The notes under the pieces are model-generated. The model had not been told where the DNA came from. It did no database searches and saw nothing but the letters and a program-made list of their open reading frames with translations. Source: Clostridiales bacterium (lineage in GTDB: Bacteria > Bacillota > Clostridia > Peptostreptococcales > Anaerovoracaceae). Taken from it: a stretch of DNA of 64,000 nt. The position numbers were made by a program, and so were the translations under genes. Shown piece by piece: positions 52,475 through 61,597 of the stretch. The stretch spans positions 2,818,929 to 2,882,928 of the forward strand of contig CP042469.1 in the NCBI GenBank assembly GCA_015243575.1. The letters run 5' to 3'. The stretch's first letter is position 1, and each line of letters starts with the position of its first letter.

Positions 52475-54189
52475 GACTCATCACTCATTTCTGCCATAAT
52501 GGATTTTTTCAACCTAGTCAGGGTGACTTTCGTCTCCGCTGTGGTTTCACCAAGCAGGCTGGCAATCTCTTGCGCTACCCGCATCTGCTTGTCGATTACT
52601 TTTTGTGCAATATCAACCGTTTCCCGACGAATTTCAAAAAGTTCCCGCCGCTTCTCTTCTTCCATACTCACATTTCTGCAAATAATTACTGCGATATTAT
52701 GCTTTTCCACCCAGATCACCGACTGCTCAACCGTGATGTTGTAGTCCACATAATAGTATTTCTTATCATAAAAGTTCTCTTTTCGCTTCAGAGCTCTGGC
52801 GATATCCTCACATGCCAGGATATCAAAGATGCTGCTTCCTTCCGCAATTTTACCGCCAAGACGGAACATCTCTCTTGCTGCTTTGTTGATTTCCTGAATA
52901 CCCAGCTTATTATCCAGTGCGATGATCGCATTTGGAGTGGAATTGATAATCAGGTTTGAGATAGACTCAGCTCTGTCTCGCATATACGGCATACACATGG
53001 TAAGCTGCGCCTTTTCTCTAAAAACGGCGATGGCTTTTTCTCTGCAGTTTGCGTAGCCGCAGGCTCCGCAGTTCAGTTCATCAGCCTCGGTAAACTTCCC
53101 CGTACTGTTGAGGATACCCTGAATCACGCCTTCCGACGGAAGAGGCGTCTTGGAGGACCGATCTGCAAAGACTTTACTCAGATCAAGATTTCGTTCTTCA
53201 ATGCTCCCATGGACATCTTCCCGCATTCCCTCTTTCACATAATTCAGAAGCTTTCTTCTTGCTTCGAGAAAACCTCCCGGAAGCTGCTGTCTGTAAGGAC
53301 CCCCAATACACCCTCCGGTGCAGCTGCTCATCTCGATAAAGTAGCCTCTTAGTCCGTCATGCTTCATGGACTCAAGAAGTTCCATGCATCGCTCAATACC
53401 ATCAACGGTGATACATTGGTAATTCTTACGGCTCTCCTTGTCAAAGGTTTTAATAATGCCGCCGGGCGTCGGATAAATTCGCGCCATATTTTTTTCAACA
53501 CTCTTCAACTCTTCCGACAGATCCGTATCCTCGTCGATTCCTTCTGCTTTAATCCAATCCAGCAATTCCTCATAGGTCAGAATTGCATCAACCGCACCGC
53601 CATTTCGAAAATCTTTGTACTCTTCGATCTTTGCAATGCAAGGCCCTATGAATACGACCCGTATCTTTTTACCATGGGTCTCCCGCAGCATTTTCGCGTG
53701 TGCAACCATGGGAGAGACCACCGGTGCCAGAGAGGACACCAGTTCGGGATAATGTTTTTCCACCAGCATTACGGCGGACGGACATGCAGTTGAGATGATG
53801 TTGGTCATCTTCTGCTCACTCATCAATCGTTCATATTGTTTCGACACTTGGACTGCACCGGCTGCCGTTTCCGCCACGCCGGTAAACCCCAGCTTCATTA
53901 GTACTGCGAAGATCCAGCTCGGACTCTGTTCAAAGGATGATACGAAGGAAGGAGCCAGACTGACATAAACCTTTTCCTTTTTATGTATGTACTTTTTAAC
54001 AATATCAGTATAATTCCGTATTTTCTTCGCATCCTGAGGACAGACGCTTAAGCATTTCCCGCATAATACACATTCATCCTCTACGATTGCAGCCTGACGT
54101 TCGAAAAACGTTATGGCTTTTACCGGACAGTTTCTCAGACACTTATAACAGTTCTTACAGTTTGACTCTTTAAACTCTATCGTACTCAT
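52471..54189 (-). CDS. Sensory-type [FeFe] hydrogenase with PAS domain (HydS-like)
   Basis: A 572-residue protein. Two [4Fe-4S] ferredoxin clusters are at the N-terminus (CKNCYKCLRNC; CVLCGKCLSVC). The H-cluster domain shows altered loops. L1 is TACPSA (Cys136), with Ala where catalytic enzymes have the proton-relay Cys. L2 is GPCIAK (Cys184), lacking the usual Met. L3 is SSCTGGCIGG (Cys290, Cys294). A further Cys cluster CGACGYANC...C (374-399) precedes a PAS domain (about 405-510) and a coiled C-terminus. These changes match the HydS group of sensory hydrogenases, which have low turnover. It should sense H2 or redox state and signal through the coupled phosphatase. Confidence 0.9.
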   Translation of the reverse strand: MSTIEFKESNCKNCYKCLRNCPVKAITFFERQAAIVEDECVLCGKCLSVCPQDAKKIRNYTDIVKKYIHKKEKVYVSLAPSFVSSFEQSPSWIFAVLMKLGFTGVAETAAGAVQVSKQYERLMSEQKMTNIISTACPSAVMLVEKHYPELVSSLAPVVSPMVAHAKMLRETHGKKIRVVFIGPCIAKIEEYKDFRNGGAVDAILTYEELLDWIKAEGIDEDTDLSEELKSVEKNMARIYPTPGGIIKTFDKESRKNYQCITVDGIERCMELLESMKHDGLRGYFIEMSSCTGGCIGGPYRQQLPGGFLEARRKLLNYVKEGMREDVHGSIEERNLDLSKVFADRSSKTPLPSEGVIQGILNSTGKFTEADELNCGACGYANCREKAIAVFREKAQLTMCMPYMRDRAESISNLIINSTPNAIIALDNKLGIQEINKAAREMFRLGGKIAEGSSIFDILACEDIARALKRKENFYDKKYYYVDYNITVEQSVIWVEKHNIAVIICRNVSMEEEKRRELFEIRRETVDIAQKVIDKQMRVAQEIASLLGETTAETKVTLTRLKKSIMAEMSDES

Positions 54190-54290
54190 ACTCTAACCTT
54201 CTTTTGCTGCGCATCGTAATCCGAATGATTCTTCATTGCGCTGCCGCTCTCTTATTTTTTTACAGTTTGATCCCGTCAAGCTCTTCCGCT

Positions 54291-54542
54291 TTACTTCTTA
54301 CATTCTTCTGTGACATGCCGAAGAAACATGTCCTCAGCATTTGTCGGTGTAACATGTTCGAGAAAATGCTCTCCCACTTTCACCGAAACACCGTCAGTGC
54401 ATCTCCCAAGGCAGAAGGCGGCTTTCAGCACCACCCATTCTTCCAAGCTCTGGGCTTCTATCATGGCTTCGAATCTTTTTATGATTTCATAGGAGCCTTT
54501 TAAATGGCACGAGCTGCCAACACATACCGAAACTTCAAGCAC
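54291..54542 (-). CDS. Thioredoxin-like [2Fe-2S] ferredoxin
   Basis: An 83-residue protein of the NuoE C-terminal type. Cluster ligands are in SVCVGSSCHLKG and FCLGRCTDG (four Cys). It is the first gene of the sensory-hydrogenase operon, 101 bases before the hydrogenase, after the HydA terminator. It may pass electrons to the sensory hydrogenase. No helical NuoE N-terminal domain is present. Confidence 0.88.
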   Translation of the reverse strand: MLEVSVCVGSSCHLKGSYEIIKRFEAMIEAQSLEEWVVLKAAFCLGRCTDGVSVKVGEHFLEHVTPTNAEDMFLRHVTEECKK

Positions 54543-54589
54543 CCTAATTTCCTCCTATCAGTCCTGTATTTCATACTCCCTAACCCCCC

Positions 54590-54650
54590 CATTCCGAAAA
54601 AAAAGTTCACGAAAAGTACCGTATCAAACGGTGCACCCCTTCGTGAACTG
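54590..54650 (-). terminator. Intrinsic terminator of the hydCBA operon
   Basis: AGTTCACGAA (54604-54613) pairs perfectly with TTCGTGAACT (54640-54649). On the minus strand a long T-run follows. It separates hydA from the sensory-hydrogenase operon. Confidence 0.8.
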
Positions 54651-54818
54651 TTTTCTAAGTTTAAATAAACTTGAACTATCCTTTATTAAACCACTATTGC
54701 ACTGCTCAGTCAAGCAGTTCACGTTTTTTCCATTTATTGCAGCCTTTATGCTATACTGATTCATTCCAGGCGCATATTTGTCCGGTAATTTCTTTGCTTA
54801 AAGTACCTGAAAGAATGC

Positions 54819-56501
54819 TTAGTACTCCACATGGAGCAATTCATGGACGCGTCCCTTCAAGATTCCTCCGTAAAGCTCATTCATCAGCGGATTTTCCTCC
54901 GAACGTTTTATTGCAGAGAGCTTGTCGGCAGAGTATAGCCCCTTGCCTCTTGCTGCAACTTCAGAGGATGATCCATAGGGCTGGCCTGCACCGTTGATGC
55001 ATCCGCCAGGACAAGCCATTACTTCAATGAAGTCAAAATGCTCTTCCCCTGATTTCATTTGTTTTACAAGCTCAGATGCGTTTTTCAGTCCGCTTACGAT
55101 TGCGATCTTCAGTTCCTTTTCTCCAACCTGAATCGTCGCCTTTTTCACGCCTTCCAGTCCTCTTACATCCTTATAGGTAATAGCAAACAATCCTGCCATC
55201 GACTTCTCTGCATATAAACGTCTCAATACCGCTTCCGTCACACCGCCTGTAACACCAAATATGACTCCTGCACCAGTGTTAATCCCAAGAGGCAGATCCA
55301 TTGCCTCCGGTTCCAGCTCGGAAAAAACAATTCCCGATTCCTTGATCATCTGAATCAGTTCCTGCGTGGTGATCACATAGTCCACGTTGGGACTTCCATC
55401 CTTGGTAAACTCGCTTCGTGACGCTTCGAATTTCTTTGCCGTACAAGGCATTACCGCCACATGGACGCGCTTCTTATTGGGCAGGTCCTTTTGCTCCTTG
55501 ATGACAGAGGCAAGCATCTGCATAGGCGATCTGCAGGTTGAGATATGAGGAAGCAGATCTGGGTGGCTTTTTTCGCAGTAATTTACCCAAGCAGGACAGC
55601 AGGAGGTAAACATGGGCATGGTGCCGTTTTCAGCGGAAAGGCGCTCCAACAATTCTTCTGATTCTTCAAGAACCGTCAAATCCGCTCCGGTGGAGGTATC
55701 ATATATTCTGTCGAAATTCATTCTTCTCAGTGCTGCTGCGATTCTTCCGATGGCGTTCTCGCCGTCAGGCAGACCAAACTCTTTTCCAATAGCGACTCTT
55801 ACAGCAGGAGCAACCTGGACGGTCACTGAGGTATTTCTGTCGTCCAGTGCTTTCCAAACCTCATCCGCATCGTTTTTAACCACGATAGCGCCGGTAGGAC
55901 AAACTGCTGCGCACTGCCCGCAGCCTACACAAGGAGAATTGGCAATGGGTCTGTCAAATGCGGTGCTCACCTTCATCTTTGCTCCCCTGTGGGCAAAATC
56001 GATGGCCCCAACACCCTGAATTTCATTGCAGACACGAACACAGTCACCGCAGAGAATGCATCGGTTCTGGTCTCTGGTGATACAGGGGGAGGAATTGTCG
56101 ATTTCCGGTTCTGTTACTCCATTGGGGAACCTGACGTCGCTCATGTTGAATTTCATCGCCAGATCCTGCAATTTACACTTGCCGTTGTTTCCGCAGGTGG
56201 TGCAGTCACGGCAGTGGTTAGCAAGCAGAAGCTCCAAAATCATTTTCCGGTATCTTCTCAGCCGTTCCACATTGGTTCGGATTTCCATTCCGGCTCTTGG
56301 AGGAGTGGAGCAGGCCGCTTCCAGTTCACCGCGCTTGTTTTCCACCATGCACATACGACATGCTCCGTAAATCGAGAGCTCAGAGTGATAACAAAAGGTC
56401 GGAAGCTTAATTCCCACTTTCCGAATCAGTTCCAGGAGATTCTTCTCTCCGTTTATTTCAACGGGAATCCCGTCAATGATCATATATTCCTTTTTATCCA
56501 T
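54819..56501 (-). CDS. hydA: [FeFe] hydrogenase catalytic subunit HydA (NADH-linked, group A)
   Basis: A 560-residue catalytic hydrogenase. A [2Fe-2S] domain is at the N-terminus (CYHSELSIYGACRMC; C64), then the His-Cys3 cluster (HCRDCTTCGNNGKC, 97-109) and two [4Fe-4S] clusters (CILCGDCVRVC; CVGCGQCAAVC). The H-cluster loops are complete: TSCCPAW (299-305), MPCTAKKFE (351-359) and VMACPGGCINGAGQP (494-508). It reduces protons using electrons from NADH and reduced ferredoxin in the HydABC complex. Its gene starts one base after hydB stops. Contrast with the altered loops of the sensory paralogue next door. Confidence 0.95.
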   Translation of the reverse strand: MDKKEYMIIDGIPVEINGEKNLLELIRKVGIKLPTFCYHSELSIYGACRMCMVENKRGELEAACSTPPRAGMEIRTNVERLRRYRKMILELLLANHCRDCTTCGNNGKCKLQDLAMKFNMSDVRFPNGVTEPEIDNSSPCITRDQNRCILCGDCVRVCNEIQGVGAIDFAHRGAKMKVSTAFDRPIANSPCVGCGQCAAVCPTGAIVVKNDADEVWKALDDRNTSVTVQVAPAVRVAIGKEFGLPDGENAIGRIAAALRRMNFDRIYDTSTGADLTVLEESEELLERLSAENGTMPMFTSCCPAWVNYCEKSHPDLLPHISTCRSPMQMLASVIKEQKDLPNKKRVHVAVMPCTAKKFEASRSEFTKDGSPNVDYVITTQELIQMIKESGIVFSELEPEAMDLPLGINTGAGVIFGVTGGVTEAVLRRLYAEKSMAGLFAITYKDVRGLEGVKKATIQVGEKELKIAIVSGLKNASELVKQMKSGEEHFDFIEVMACPGGCINGAGQPYGSSSEVAARGKGLYSADKLSAIKRSEENPLMNELYGGILKGRVHELLHVEY

Positions 56502-56502
56502 A

Positions 56503-58395
56503 TCAGACTACCTCCTCAATTGCTCCGAAGGGACATTGATCCAAACAAGCTCCGCATTTAATGCATTTGGACACATCCAGTACAAAGGGCTTCTTAACCA
56601 TGCCCCGAATAGCTCCTACCGGGCAGACCTTTGCACACTTGGAGCATCCCTTGCAAAGATCCGGAAGAATCTTGATGATCTTCAGCTTCTGACAGTTGCC
56701 AGCCGGGCAGCGCTTTTCGTAAATATGTGCTTCGTATTCCTCACGGAAATTCTTAATCGTGCTGATGACGGGCAGCGCAGCAGTCTTACCCAGACCGCAG
56801 AGCGCCGTCTGGCTTATGGTGTCTGCCAGCTCAAGAAGAAGCTCAATATCCCCTTCTTCTCCCTTTCCCTCTACGATATTCTCAAGGATTGCCAGCATAC
56901 GCTTGGTTCCTTCACGGCAGGGGACACACTTTCCGCAGGATTCGTTCTGTGTAAAGTTCATAAAGTAACGAGCAATCTCCACCATACAGGTGCTGCTGTC
57001 CAAAACAACCAGACCTCCTGAACCGATCATCGCACCCGCTTTTTTTAAGGAATCAAAATCCAAAGGCAGATCAAGGTGGTCAGTGGTCAGACAACCTCCC
57101 GAAGGACCTCCGATCTGAACAGCTTTGAATTGATCGCCGCCCCGCATGCCGCCGCCTACATCAAAGATGACTTCTTTGAGAGTGGTTCCCATGGGTACTT
57201 CGATGAGTCCTGTATTTTCTATATTTCCTGTCATTGCGAAAGCTTTCGTTCCGGGGCTGTTCTCTGGTCCGATCCCGCGGTACCACTCTGCTCCCTGGCT
57301 GATGATCAGCGGTACGTTGGCAAAGGTTTCTACGTTATTCAGTACCGTTGGCTTATCAAAGAGTCCCTGTTCTACCGTTCTGGGCGGTTTTACTCTTGGC
57401 ATTCCGCGTTTTCCTTCGATGGATGCGGTCAGGGCGCTTCCTTCGCCGCAGACAAATGCACCTGCGCCGCGGCAGATATGCAGAATAAAGGAGAACTCTG
57501 TTCCCAGAATCCTGTCACCCAGCAAGCCGTATTCGGTAGCCTGCCGAATAGCAGTTTCCAGTCTGCTTACCGCCAGAGGATACTCGGCTCTGACATAGAT
57601 ATATCCTTCCGAGGCTCCGCAGGCCAAAGCTGCAATCATCATACCTTCGATCATGCGATGGGGGTCTCCCTCCATGATGCTTCTGTCCATGAACGCACCC
57701 GGATCTCCTTCGTCACCGTTACAGACGATATATTTCTGCTCGGTCTTCTGAGATCTGACTTGCGTCCACTTTCTTCCCGCCGGGAAGCCTCCGCCGCCTC
57801 TTCCTCTCAGGTTGGAGTCAGTGATTTCCTGAATGATCTCCTCCCCGCTCATGTCAAAAAGTGCTTTTTCAAACGCCTCATATCCGCCAATGGCAAAATA
57901 CTCTTTGATGGATGTGGCGTCGATATGACCACAATGCTCTAGTACCAGCCTTGTCTGCTTTTCGTAAAACGGAATTTCTTCCTGACGGGCGTAGATCTTA
58001 CCGTCCTTTTGATAGGCAAGGCGCTCGCAGCATTCTCCTCCCACTATGGTCTTTTCGATAATCTCTTCGCAATCATCAAGGCTCACCTTGGTGTATAGGT
58101 AACCCTGCGGCTCGATCAAAAGCAGCGGACCCATTTCACAGAAGCCATGACATCCGCTCTTCTTTACACCCACTGGATCGGCGCTTCCGTCACCATTGCA
58201 GCCGTCCTCCTGCAGTTCCACGCTGCAGGGAATGTTCCTCTCTTCCAAAAGCGCAATCAGTCGATCAAATATTTCCAAAGATCCGCTGGATACGCAGCCG
58301 GTACCGGCGCAAACCAGGATTCTTTTCTTTTCCACCGTCAGCAGTTTTTCATATGTATCTCGGCATGCTTTTAATTCTTCTCTGTTATTAAGCAT
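56503..58395 (-). CDS. hydB: Electron-bifurcating hydrogenase subunit HydB (NuoF-like, NADH/FMN)
   Basis: A 630-residue protein. The N-terminal thioredoxin-like [2Fe-2S] domain has CAGTGCVSSG and a second Cys pair near GCHGFC. The NuoF core has the FMN/NAD motif GRGGGGFPAGRKW (about 195-207) and the [4Fe-4S] site ESCGKCVPCREGT. Two ferredoxin clusters close the protein (CKGCSKCAKVCPVG; CIKCGACLDQCPFG). It binds NADH and ferredoxin electrons. It overlaps hydC by eight bases. Confidence 0.94.
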   Translation of the reverse strand: MLNNREELKACRDTYEKLLTVEKKRILVCAGTGCVSSGSLEIFDRLIALLEERNIPCSVELQEDGCNGDGSADPVGVKKSGCHGFCEMGPLLLIEPQGYLYTKVSLDDCEEIIEKTIVGGECCERLAYQKDGKIYARQEEIPFYEKQTRLVLEHCGHIDATSIKEYFAIGGYEAFEKALFDMSGEEIIQEITDSNLRGRGGGGFPAGRKWTQVRSQKTEQKYIVCNGDEGDPGAFMDRSIMEGDPHRMIEGMMIAALACGASEGYIYVRAEYPLAVSRLETAIRQATEYGLLGDRILGTEFSFILHICRGAGAFVCGEGSALTASIEGKRGMPRVKPPRTVEQGLFDKPTVLNNVETFANVPLIISQGAEWYRGIGPENSPGTKAFAMTGNIENTGLIEVPMGTTLKEVIFDVGGGMRGGDQFKAVQIGGPSGGCLTTDHLDLPLDFDSLKKAGAMIGSGGLVVLDSSTCMVEIARYFMNFTQNESCGKCVPCREGTKRMLAILENIVEGKGEEGDIELLLELADTISQTALCGLGKTAALPVISTIKNFREEYEAHIYEKRCPAGNCQKLKIIKILPDLCKGCSKCAKVCPVGAIRGMVKKPFVLDVSKCIKCGACLDQCPFGAIEEVV

Positions 58396-58873
58396 CTTTC
58401 TTCTCCTCTCGCAACTCTCGAAGCAGAAGCTCTGCCTTATCCGGCGTCATTGCGGGATATACTTTGTCATTCACAGTAATGACCGGTGCAAGACCGCAGG
58501 CTCCTAAACAAGATACGGTTTCTACCGTAAACATCAGATCATCTGTGGTAGATTTCTTTTCTGTCAGCTTCAGCTCTTTTCTCAGTTTTTCGAGGATCGG
58601 AATGGATTTTCTGACGTGACATGCAGTACCGTCACAGATCTTGATGACGTATTTTCCTTTCGGTTCAAGTGAGAAATTCTCATAAAAAGTGGCAACGCTG
58701 TAGATGCTGGCTTCACTGACCCCAAGCTTCTCCGAAAGATACGGAAAAATTTCCTCGGGGAGATACCTGCAGCGCTCCTGTACGCCCTGCAATATGGCAA
58801 TGATGGCGCTCGGCTTACATCCAAGCGAATCAATAATTTCATTCACAATGGACAAATCAAATGTAGTGCTCAA
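58388..58873 (-). CDS. hydC: Electron-bifurcating hydrogenase subunit HydC (NuoE-like)
   Basis: A 161-residue NuoE-type protein. Helical N-terminal part (KPSAIIAILQGVQERCRYLP) precedes the thioredoxin-like [2Fe-2S] fold with CDGTACHVR and CLGACGLAP. The start chosen is TTG at 58873, because AGGAGGT lies seven bases before it; the longer upstream frame has no such site. First gene of the hydCBA operon. Confidence 0.92.
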   Translation of the reverse strand: MSTTFDLSIVNEIIDSLGCKPSAIIAILQGVQERCRYLPEEIFPYLSEKLGVSEASIYSVATFYENFSLEPKGKYVIKICDGTACHVRKSIPILEKLRKELKLTEKKSTTDDLMFTVETVSCLGACGLAPVITVNDKVYPAMTPDKAELLLRELREEKKDA

Positions 58874-59023
58874 ATGGGACCTCCTCTGTAACATTCGGAA
58901 AGCGTTGATCCAAGGAGACACTTTGGATCGCTCAGGTTTACTCAATGCTTTGCGAATCCGGTGTGGTCTCCGGAAGAATCAACGTTTCCCTTATTAAAAC
59001 AAATTTCCTGCTTACCTATTCCC

Positions 59024-59482
59024 TCAGACAATATGCCTGCGCTCCGGTCTGCGTTCACCCTCTTCTTCGTAGATCAGTGTACTGATCATGCGGGCAGCGT
59101 TTTCAATAATTTTGGGGAGAGGGATGCTCTTATCCACTCCCACGATTTCAATATTCCCGCTGCTTAAGGGAATCAATATTTTTTTGGCGTAACTGTCGGA
59201 GATCGCCTTGGCCATCGCCGGTGTCACTTCACCATGCATCGCATTTGCGGTGATAATGCCTACGGAACCCAGAATATAATCAACTCTCTGAGAGGAATAA
59301 ACAATTGCATTTTCTCCGGTGGCCCCTTCCTTCGCCCCTGATTTCATCATGGCGGCAGTAGCCAGTGAGGTTGTTCCAAGGGCAAGAATCTCGACATTCC
59401 AGTGAAGCTCCCGTCTGAGTGCTTCAATAATCTGTCTGCCGATTCCTCCTCCTTGCCCGTCTATAACTGCTATTTTAATCAT
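59024..59482 (-). CDS. DUF3842 family protein
   Basis: A 152-residue protein that opens KIAVIDGQGGGIGRQIIEAL, a Gly-rich Rossmann-like loop, and continues GTTSLATAAMMKSGAKEGATG. I recognise it as DUF3842, found mainly in anaerobic Firmicutes. Nucleotide or dinucleotide binding is suggested by the loop only. It lies 150 bases upstream of hydC in the same direction, so a link to hydrogenase expression is possible. Confidence 0.75.
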   Translation of the reverse strand: MIKIAVIDGQGGGIGRQIIEALRRELHWNVEILALGTTSLATAAMMKSGAKEGATGENAIVYSSQRVDYILGSVGIITANAMHGEVTPAMAKAISDSYAKKILIPLSSGNIEIVGVDKSIPLPKIIENAARMISTLIYEEEGERRPERRHIV

Positions 59483-59566
59483 CTTGAATCACCTGTTCTT
59501 TTTTGTATACAATATACATGAAATAACGCAAAAAAAAATATAAATGTTTGTGTCGGCTGTTGATTA

Positions 59567-59773
59567 CTAAGCCGACACTCTTATTCTGAGTCCCTCACGC
59601 ATCGAATTCAGGTAATCCTGATACGTGATCCCCTTACATGGATTCTCAATATCGATGTCTTCCACATCTGAAGTAAAAATATAGTCGGCAAATTCACAAT
59701 AGGCTCTCGTCTCTGCGGATTCCGGCTTTACTCCCATCTCTGAGTAGTAATCGCAATATTTGCAATACATCAT
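59567..59773 (-). CDS. Small cysteine-containing protein of unknown function (68 aa)
   Basis: ATG 59773 with AAGGAG eight bases before gives a 68-residue acidic protein starting MMYCKYCDYYSEMG, a CxxC pair, with two further Cys later (YCEFAD; NPCKG). Spacing could bind a metal or iron-sulfur site. It precedes the DUF3842 gene by 84 bases. No family recognised. Confidence 0.6.
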   Translation of the reverse strand: MMYCKYCDYYSEMGVKPESAETRAYCEFADYIFTSDVEDIDIENPCKGITYQDYLNSMREGLRIRVSA

Positions 59774-60047
59774 GACCATCACTCCTTAATCAATGTATTA
59801 ACCGCATTACATTGGCTATATTAATTGTTTATCATCGTCATTGTACTTCGCAAATTTCTTTGCTTCAATGGCTGCAAGTTAAGAGTTTTTTGAAAGCTTT
59901 TTTGTTTTTTATAAGTAGATACGGTTTTATTTGATATGATAAAATCTAATGCTTTTAGAAGATCGATACGAAAGGATTTCGCGATTGGAAATACGACATG
60001 TTATAATAAGACAAAATGAAAACCAAAGGTTTTACGGAGGGAAGGAT

Positions 60048-60620
60048 ATGACGAAGAACAGAACACCTAGAAGAGTCATTTTAGATTTGGCAGTTACTTT
60101 AGATGGCTTTATTGAAGGAAAAAACGGCGAGGTTGATTGGTGCATTATGGAGCCAGATATGAGCTTTCCTGATTTTTTAAATCAAATTGACACGATCCTA
60201 TATGGCAGAAAAAGTTATGATCTATGGGGACAATATATCCCAAAGGATGAGGATCCTGCCGCTGAAAAGGAAATTTGGAATCTGGTTCACAGTAAAAAGA
60301 AATATGTATTCTCCCGAACATCAAAAGAGTCCGATCAGAAAGCAACGTATATCAAAGATAATATTCAAGAAGCAGTAGATCAAATCAAGAGCGAACCTGG
60401 CACAGATATATGGCTGTATGGCGGCGCAAGCCTCATTACAACATTCATCAATCTTAGACTTGTGGATGAGTTCAGACTATCGATTCACCCTGTTGTTCTG
60501 GGAGAAGGCACTCCGTTATTTACGGATTTAAAACAGCGGCTCAATTTAAAGCTGGTTGATACAAAAGTCTTCTCCTCTGGGGTGGTACAAGTAATCTATC
60601 ATTGGAACGAACATTCATAG
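60048..60620 (+). CDS. Dihydrofolate reductase-fold protein (RibD C-terminal type)
   Basis: A 190-residue protein from ATG 60048 (GGAGGGAAGG before it). LDLAVTLDGFIEGKNGEVDW is the family start; TILYGRKSYDLWGQYIP and DIWLYGGASLITTFI mark the NADPH-binding fold, and DEFRLSIHPVVLGEGTPLF closes it. It resembles RibD C-terminal domain reductases such as YyaP/YwjB. Substrate unknown. It is the only plus-strand gene in this area. Confidence 0.85.
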   Translation: MTKNRTPRRVILDLAVTLDGFIEGKNGEVDWCIMEPDMSFPDFLNQIDTILYGRKSYDLWGQYIPKDEDPAAEKEIWNLVHSKKKYVFSRTSKESDQKATYIKDNIQEAVDQIKSEPGTDIWLYGGASLITTFINLRLVDEFRLSIHPVVLGEGTPLFTDLKQRLNLKLVDTKVFSSGVVQVIYHWNEHS

Positions 60621-60677
60621 GATATTAAATAAGCTTATTTCTCAAGCTACTGCCCATAAATTTAAATAAATTAAGAG

Positions 60678-60710
60678 TAAGGGGTGTCTCTGGAGGGACA
60701 TCCCCTTCTC
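60678..60710. terminator. Bidirectional terminator
   Basis: GGGGTGTC (60681-60688) pairs with GACATCCCC (60697-60705) with one bulge. An outer AAGAG/CTCTT extension exists. It lies between the convergent DHFR-fold gene and rnfB. Confidence 0.7.
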
Positions 60711-60775
60711 TTATTGCTAGTTACAAAATCACTGTTCTGACGAAATACCCGAAGGACGAATGAAAAGGATTACGA

Positions 60776-61582
60776 TCAGATCAGCTTTAGAATTGCGCCG
60801 GTGGGACACTTGGCGGTGCAGGTTGCCTCGCTGCATATGGTCTCGCAGATATGCGGATCAACCACAGCCAGATTGTCTTCCATTTTTGCTGCCCCGTGAG
60901 GACAATTTTTCACGCACAGGCCGCAGGCGATACAAGCGGACGCGCAGAGTTTTCTTGCAGCTGCACCTTTATCTTTGGAGCTGCAGTCCACAGTGACTTT
61001 TGCACCCAGAGGCTGCATGGCGATGACTTTTTTCGGGCAGGCGGTCTCGCACGCCCCGCAGCCGGTACACAGTTTTTGATTGACAACGGGCAGTCCGTTC
61101 GCTCCCATTTCAAGCGCATCGAAAGGACATGCCTTGACGCAGGTGCCAAATCCAAGACACCCATATTTGCATCCCTTGTGTCCCCCCTGGGTATAGTTCG
61201 CCGCAACACAATCCTGGATTCCGCTGTAACGAAAGGCATTGACCGCCTTGTCAGCACTTCCGCCGCACTTGATCCGGGCAACTCTTGGTTCTACCTCAGC
61301 AGCTGCCTTTCCTGTAAGCTCTGCCACCATCTTGGCAACAACAGCTTTACCAGGAATACAGAGGCTGGGTGAAACGTCGGGGTCTGTAACTACGGCCTCT
61401 GCATAAGCAATACAGCCCGCATAGCCGCAGGCACCACACTGTCCTTTGGGAAGCGCTTCCTCCACCAGATGGATCAGCGGATTTGATTCAATGGCAAATT
61501 TTTTATTGGCAACAGCCAGGATTAGCCCGAAGATCAGGCCGACCACAACCATTATGATTAATATCATGAAAGCAGTATACAT
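60776..61582 (-). CDS. rnfB: Rnf complex subunit RnfB (ferredoxin-type iron-sulfur protein)
   Basis: A 268-residue protein. One N-terminal helix (IMVVVGLIFGLILAVANK) anchors it. The Fe-S domain CGACGYAGCIAYAEAVV is typical of RnfB, then several [4Fe-4S] clusters (CGACETACPKK; CIACGLCVKNCPHGA; C-terminal C...CPTGAI). It takes electrons from reduced ferredoxin at the cytosolic face. Last gene of the operon, with the usual CDGEAB order. Confidence 0.95.
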   Translation of the reverse strand: MYTAFMILIIMVVVGLIFGLILAVANKKFAIESNPLIHLVEEALPKGQCGACGYAGCIAYAEAVVTDPDVSPSLCIPGKAVVAKMVAELTGKAAAEVEPRVARIKCGGSADKAVNAFRYSGIQDCVAANYTQGGHKGCKYGCLGFGTCVKACPFDALEMGANGLPVVNQKLCTGCGACETACPKKVIAMQPLGAKVTVDCSSKDKGAAARKLCASACIACGLCVKNCPHGAAKMEDNLAVVDPHICETICSEATCTAKCPTGAILKLI

Positions 61583-61597
61583 AGATTCTCACCCCTC

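Noticed and set aside
52471-54189. Ordinary catalytic [FeFe] hydrogenase
   Set aside because: The proton-relay Cys and two H-cluster Met residues are replaced, and PAS and phosphatase coupling point to a sensor.
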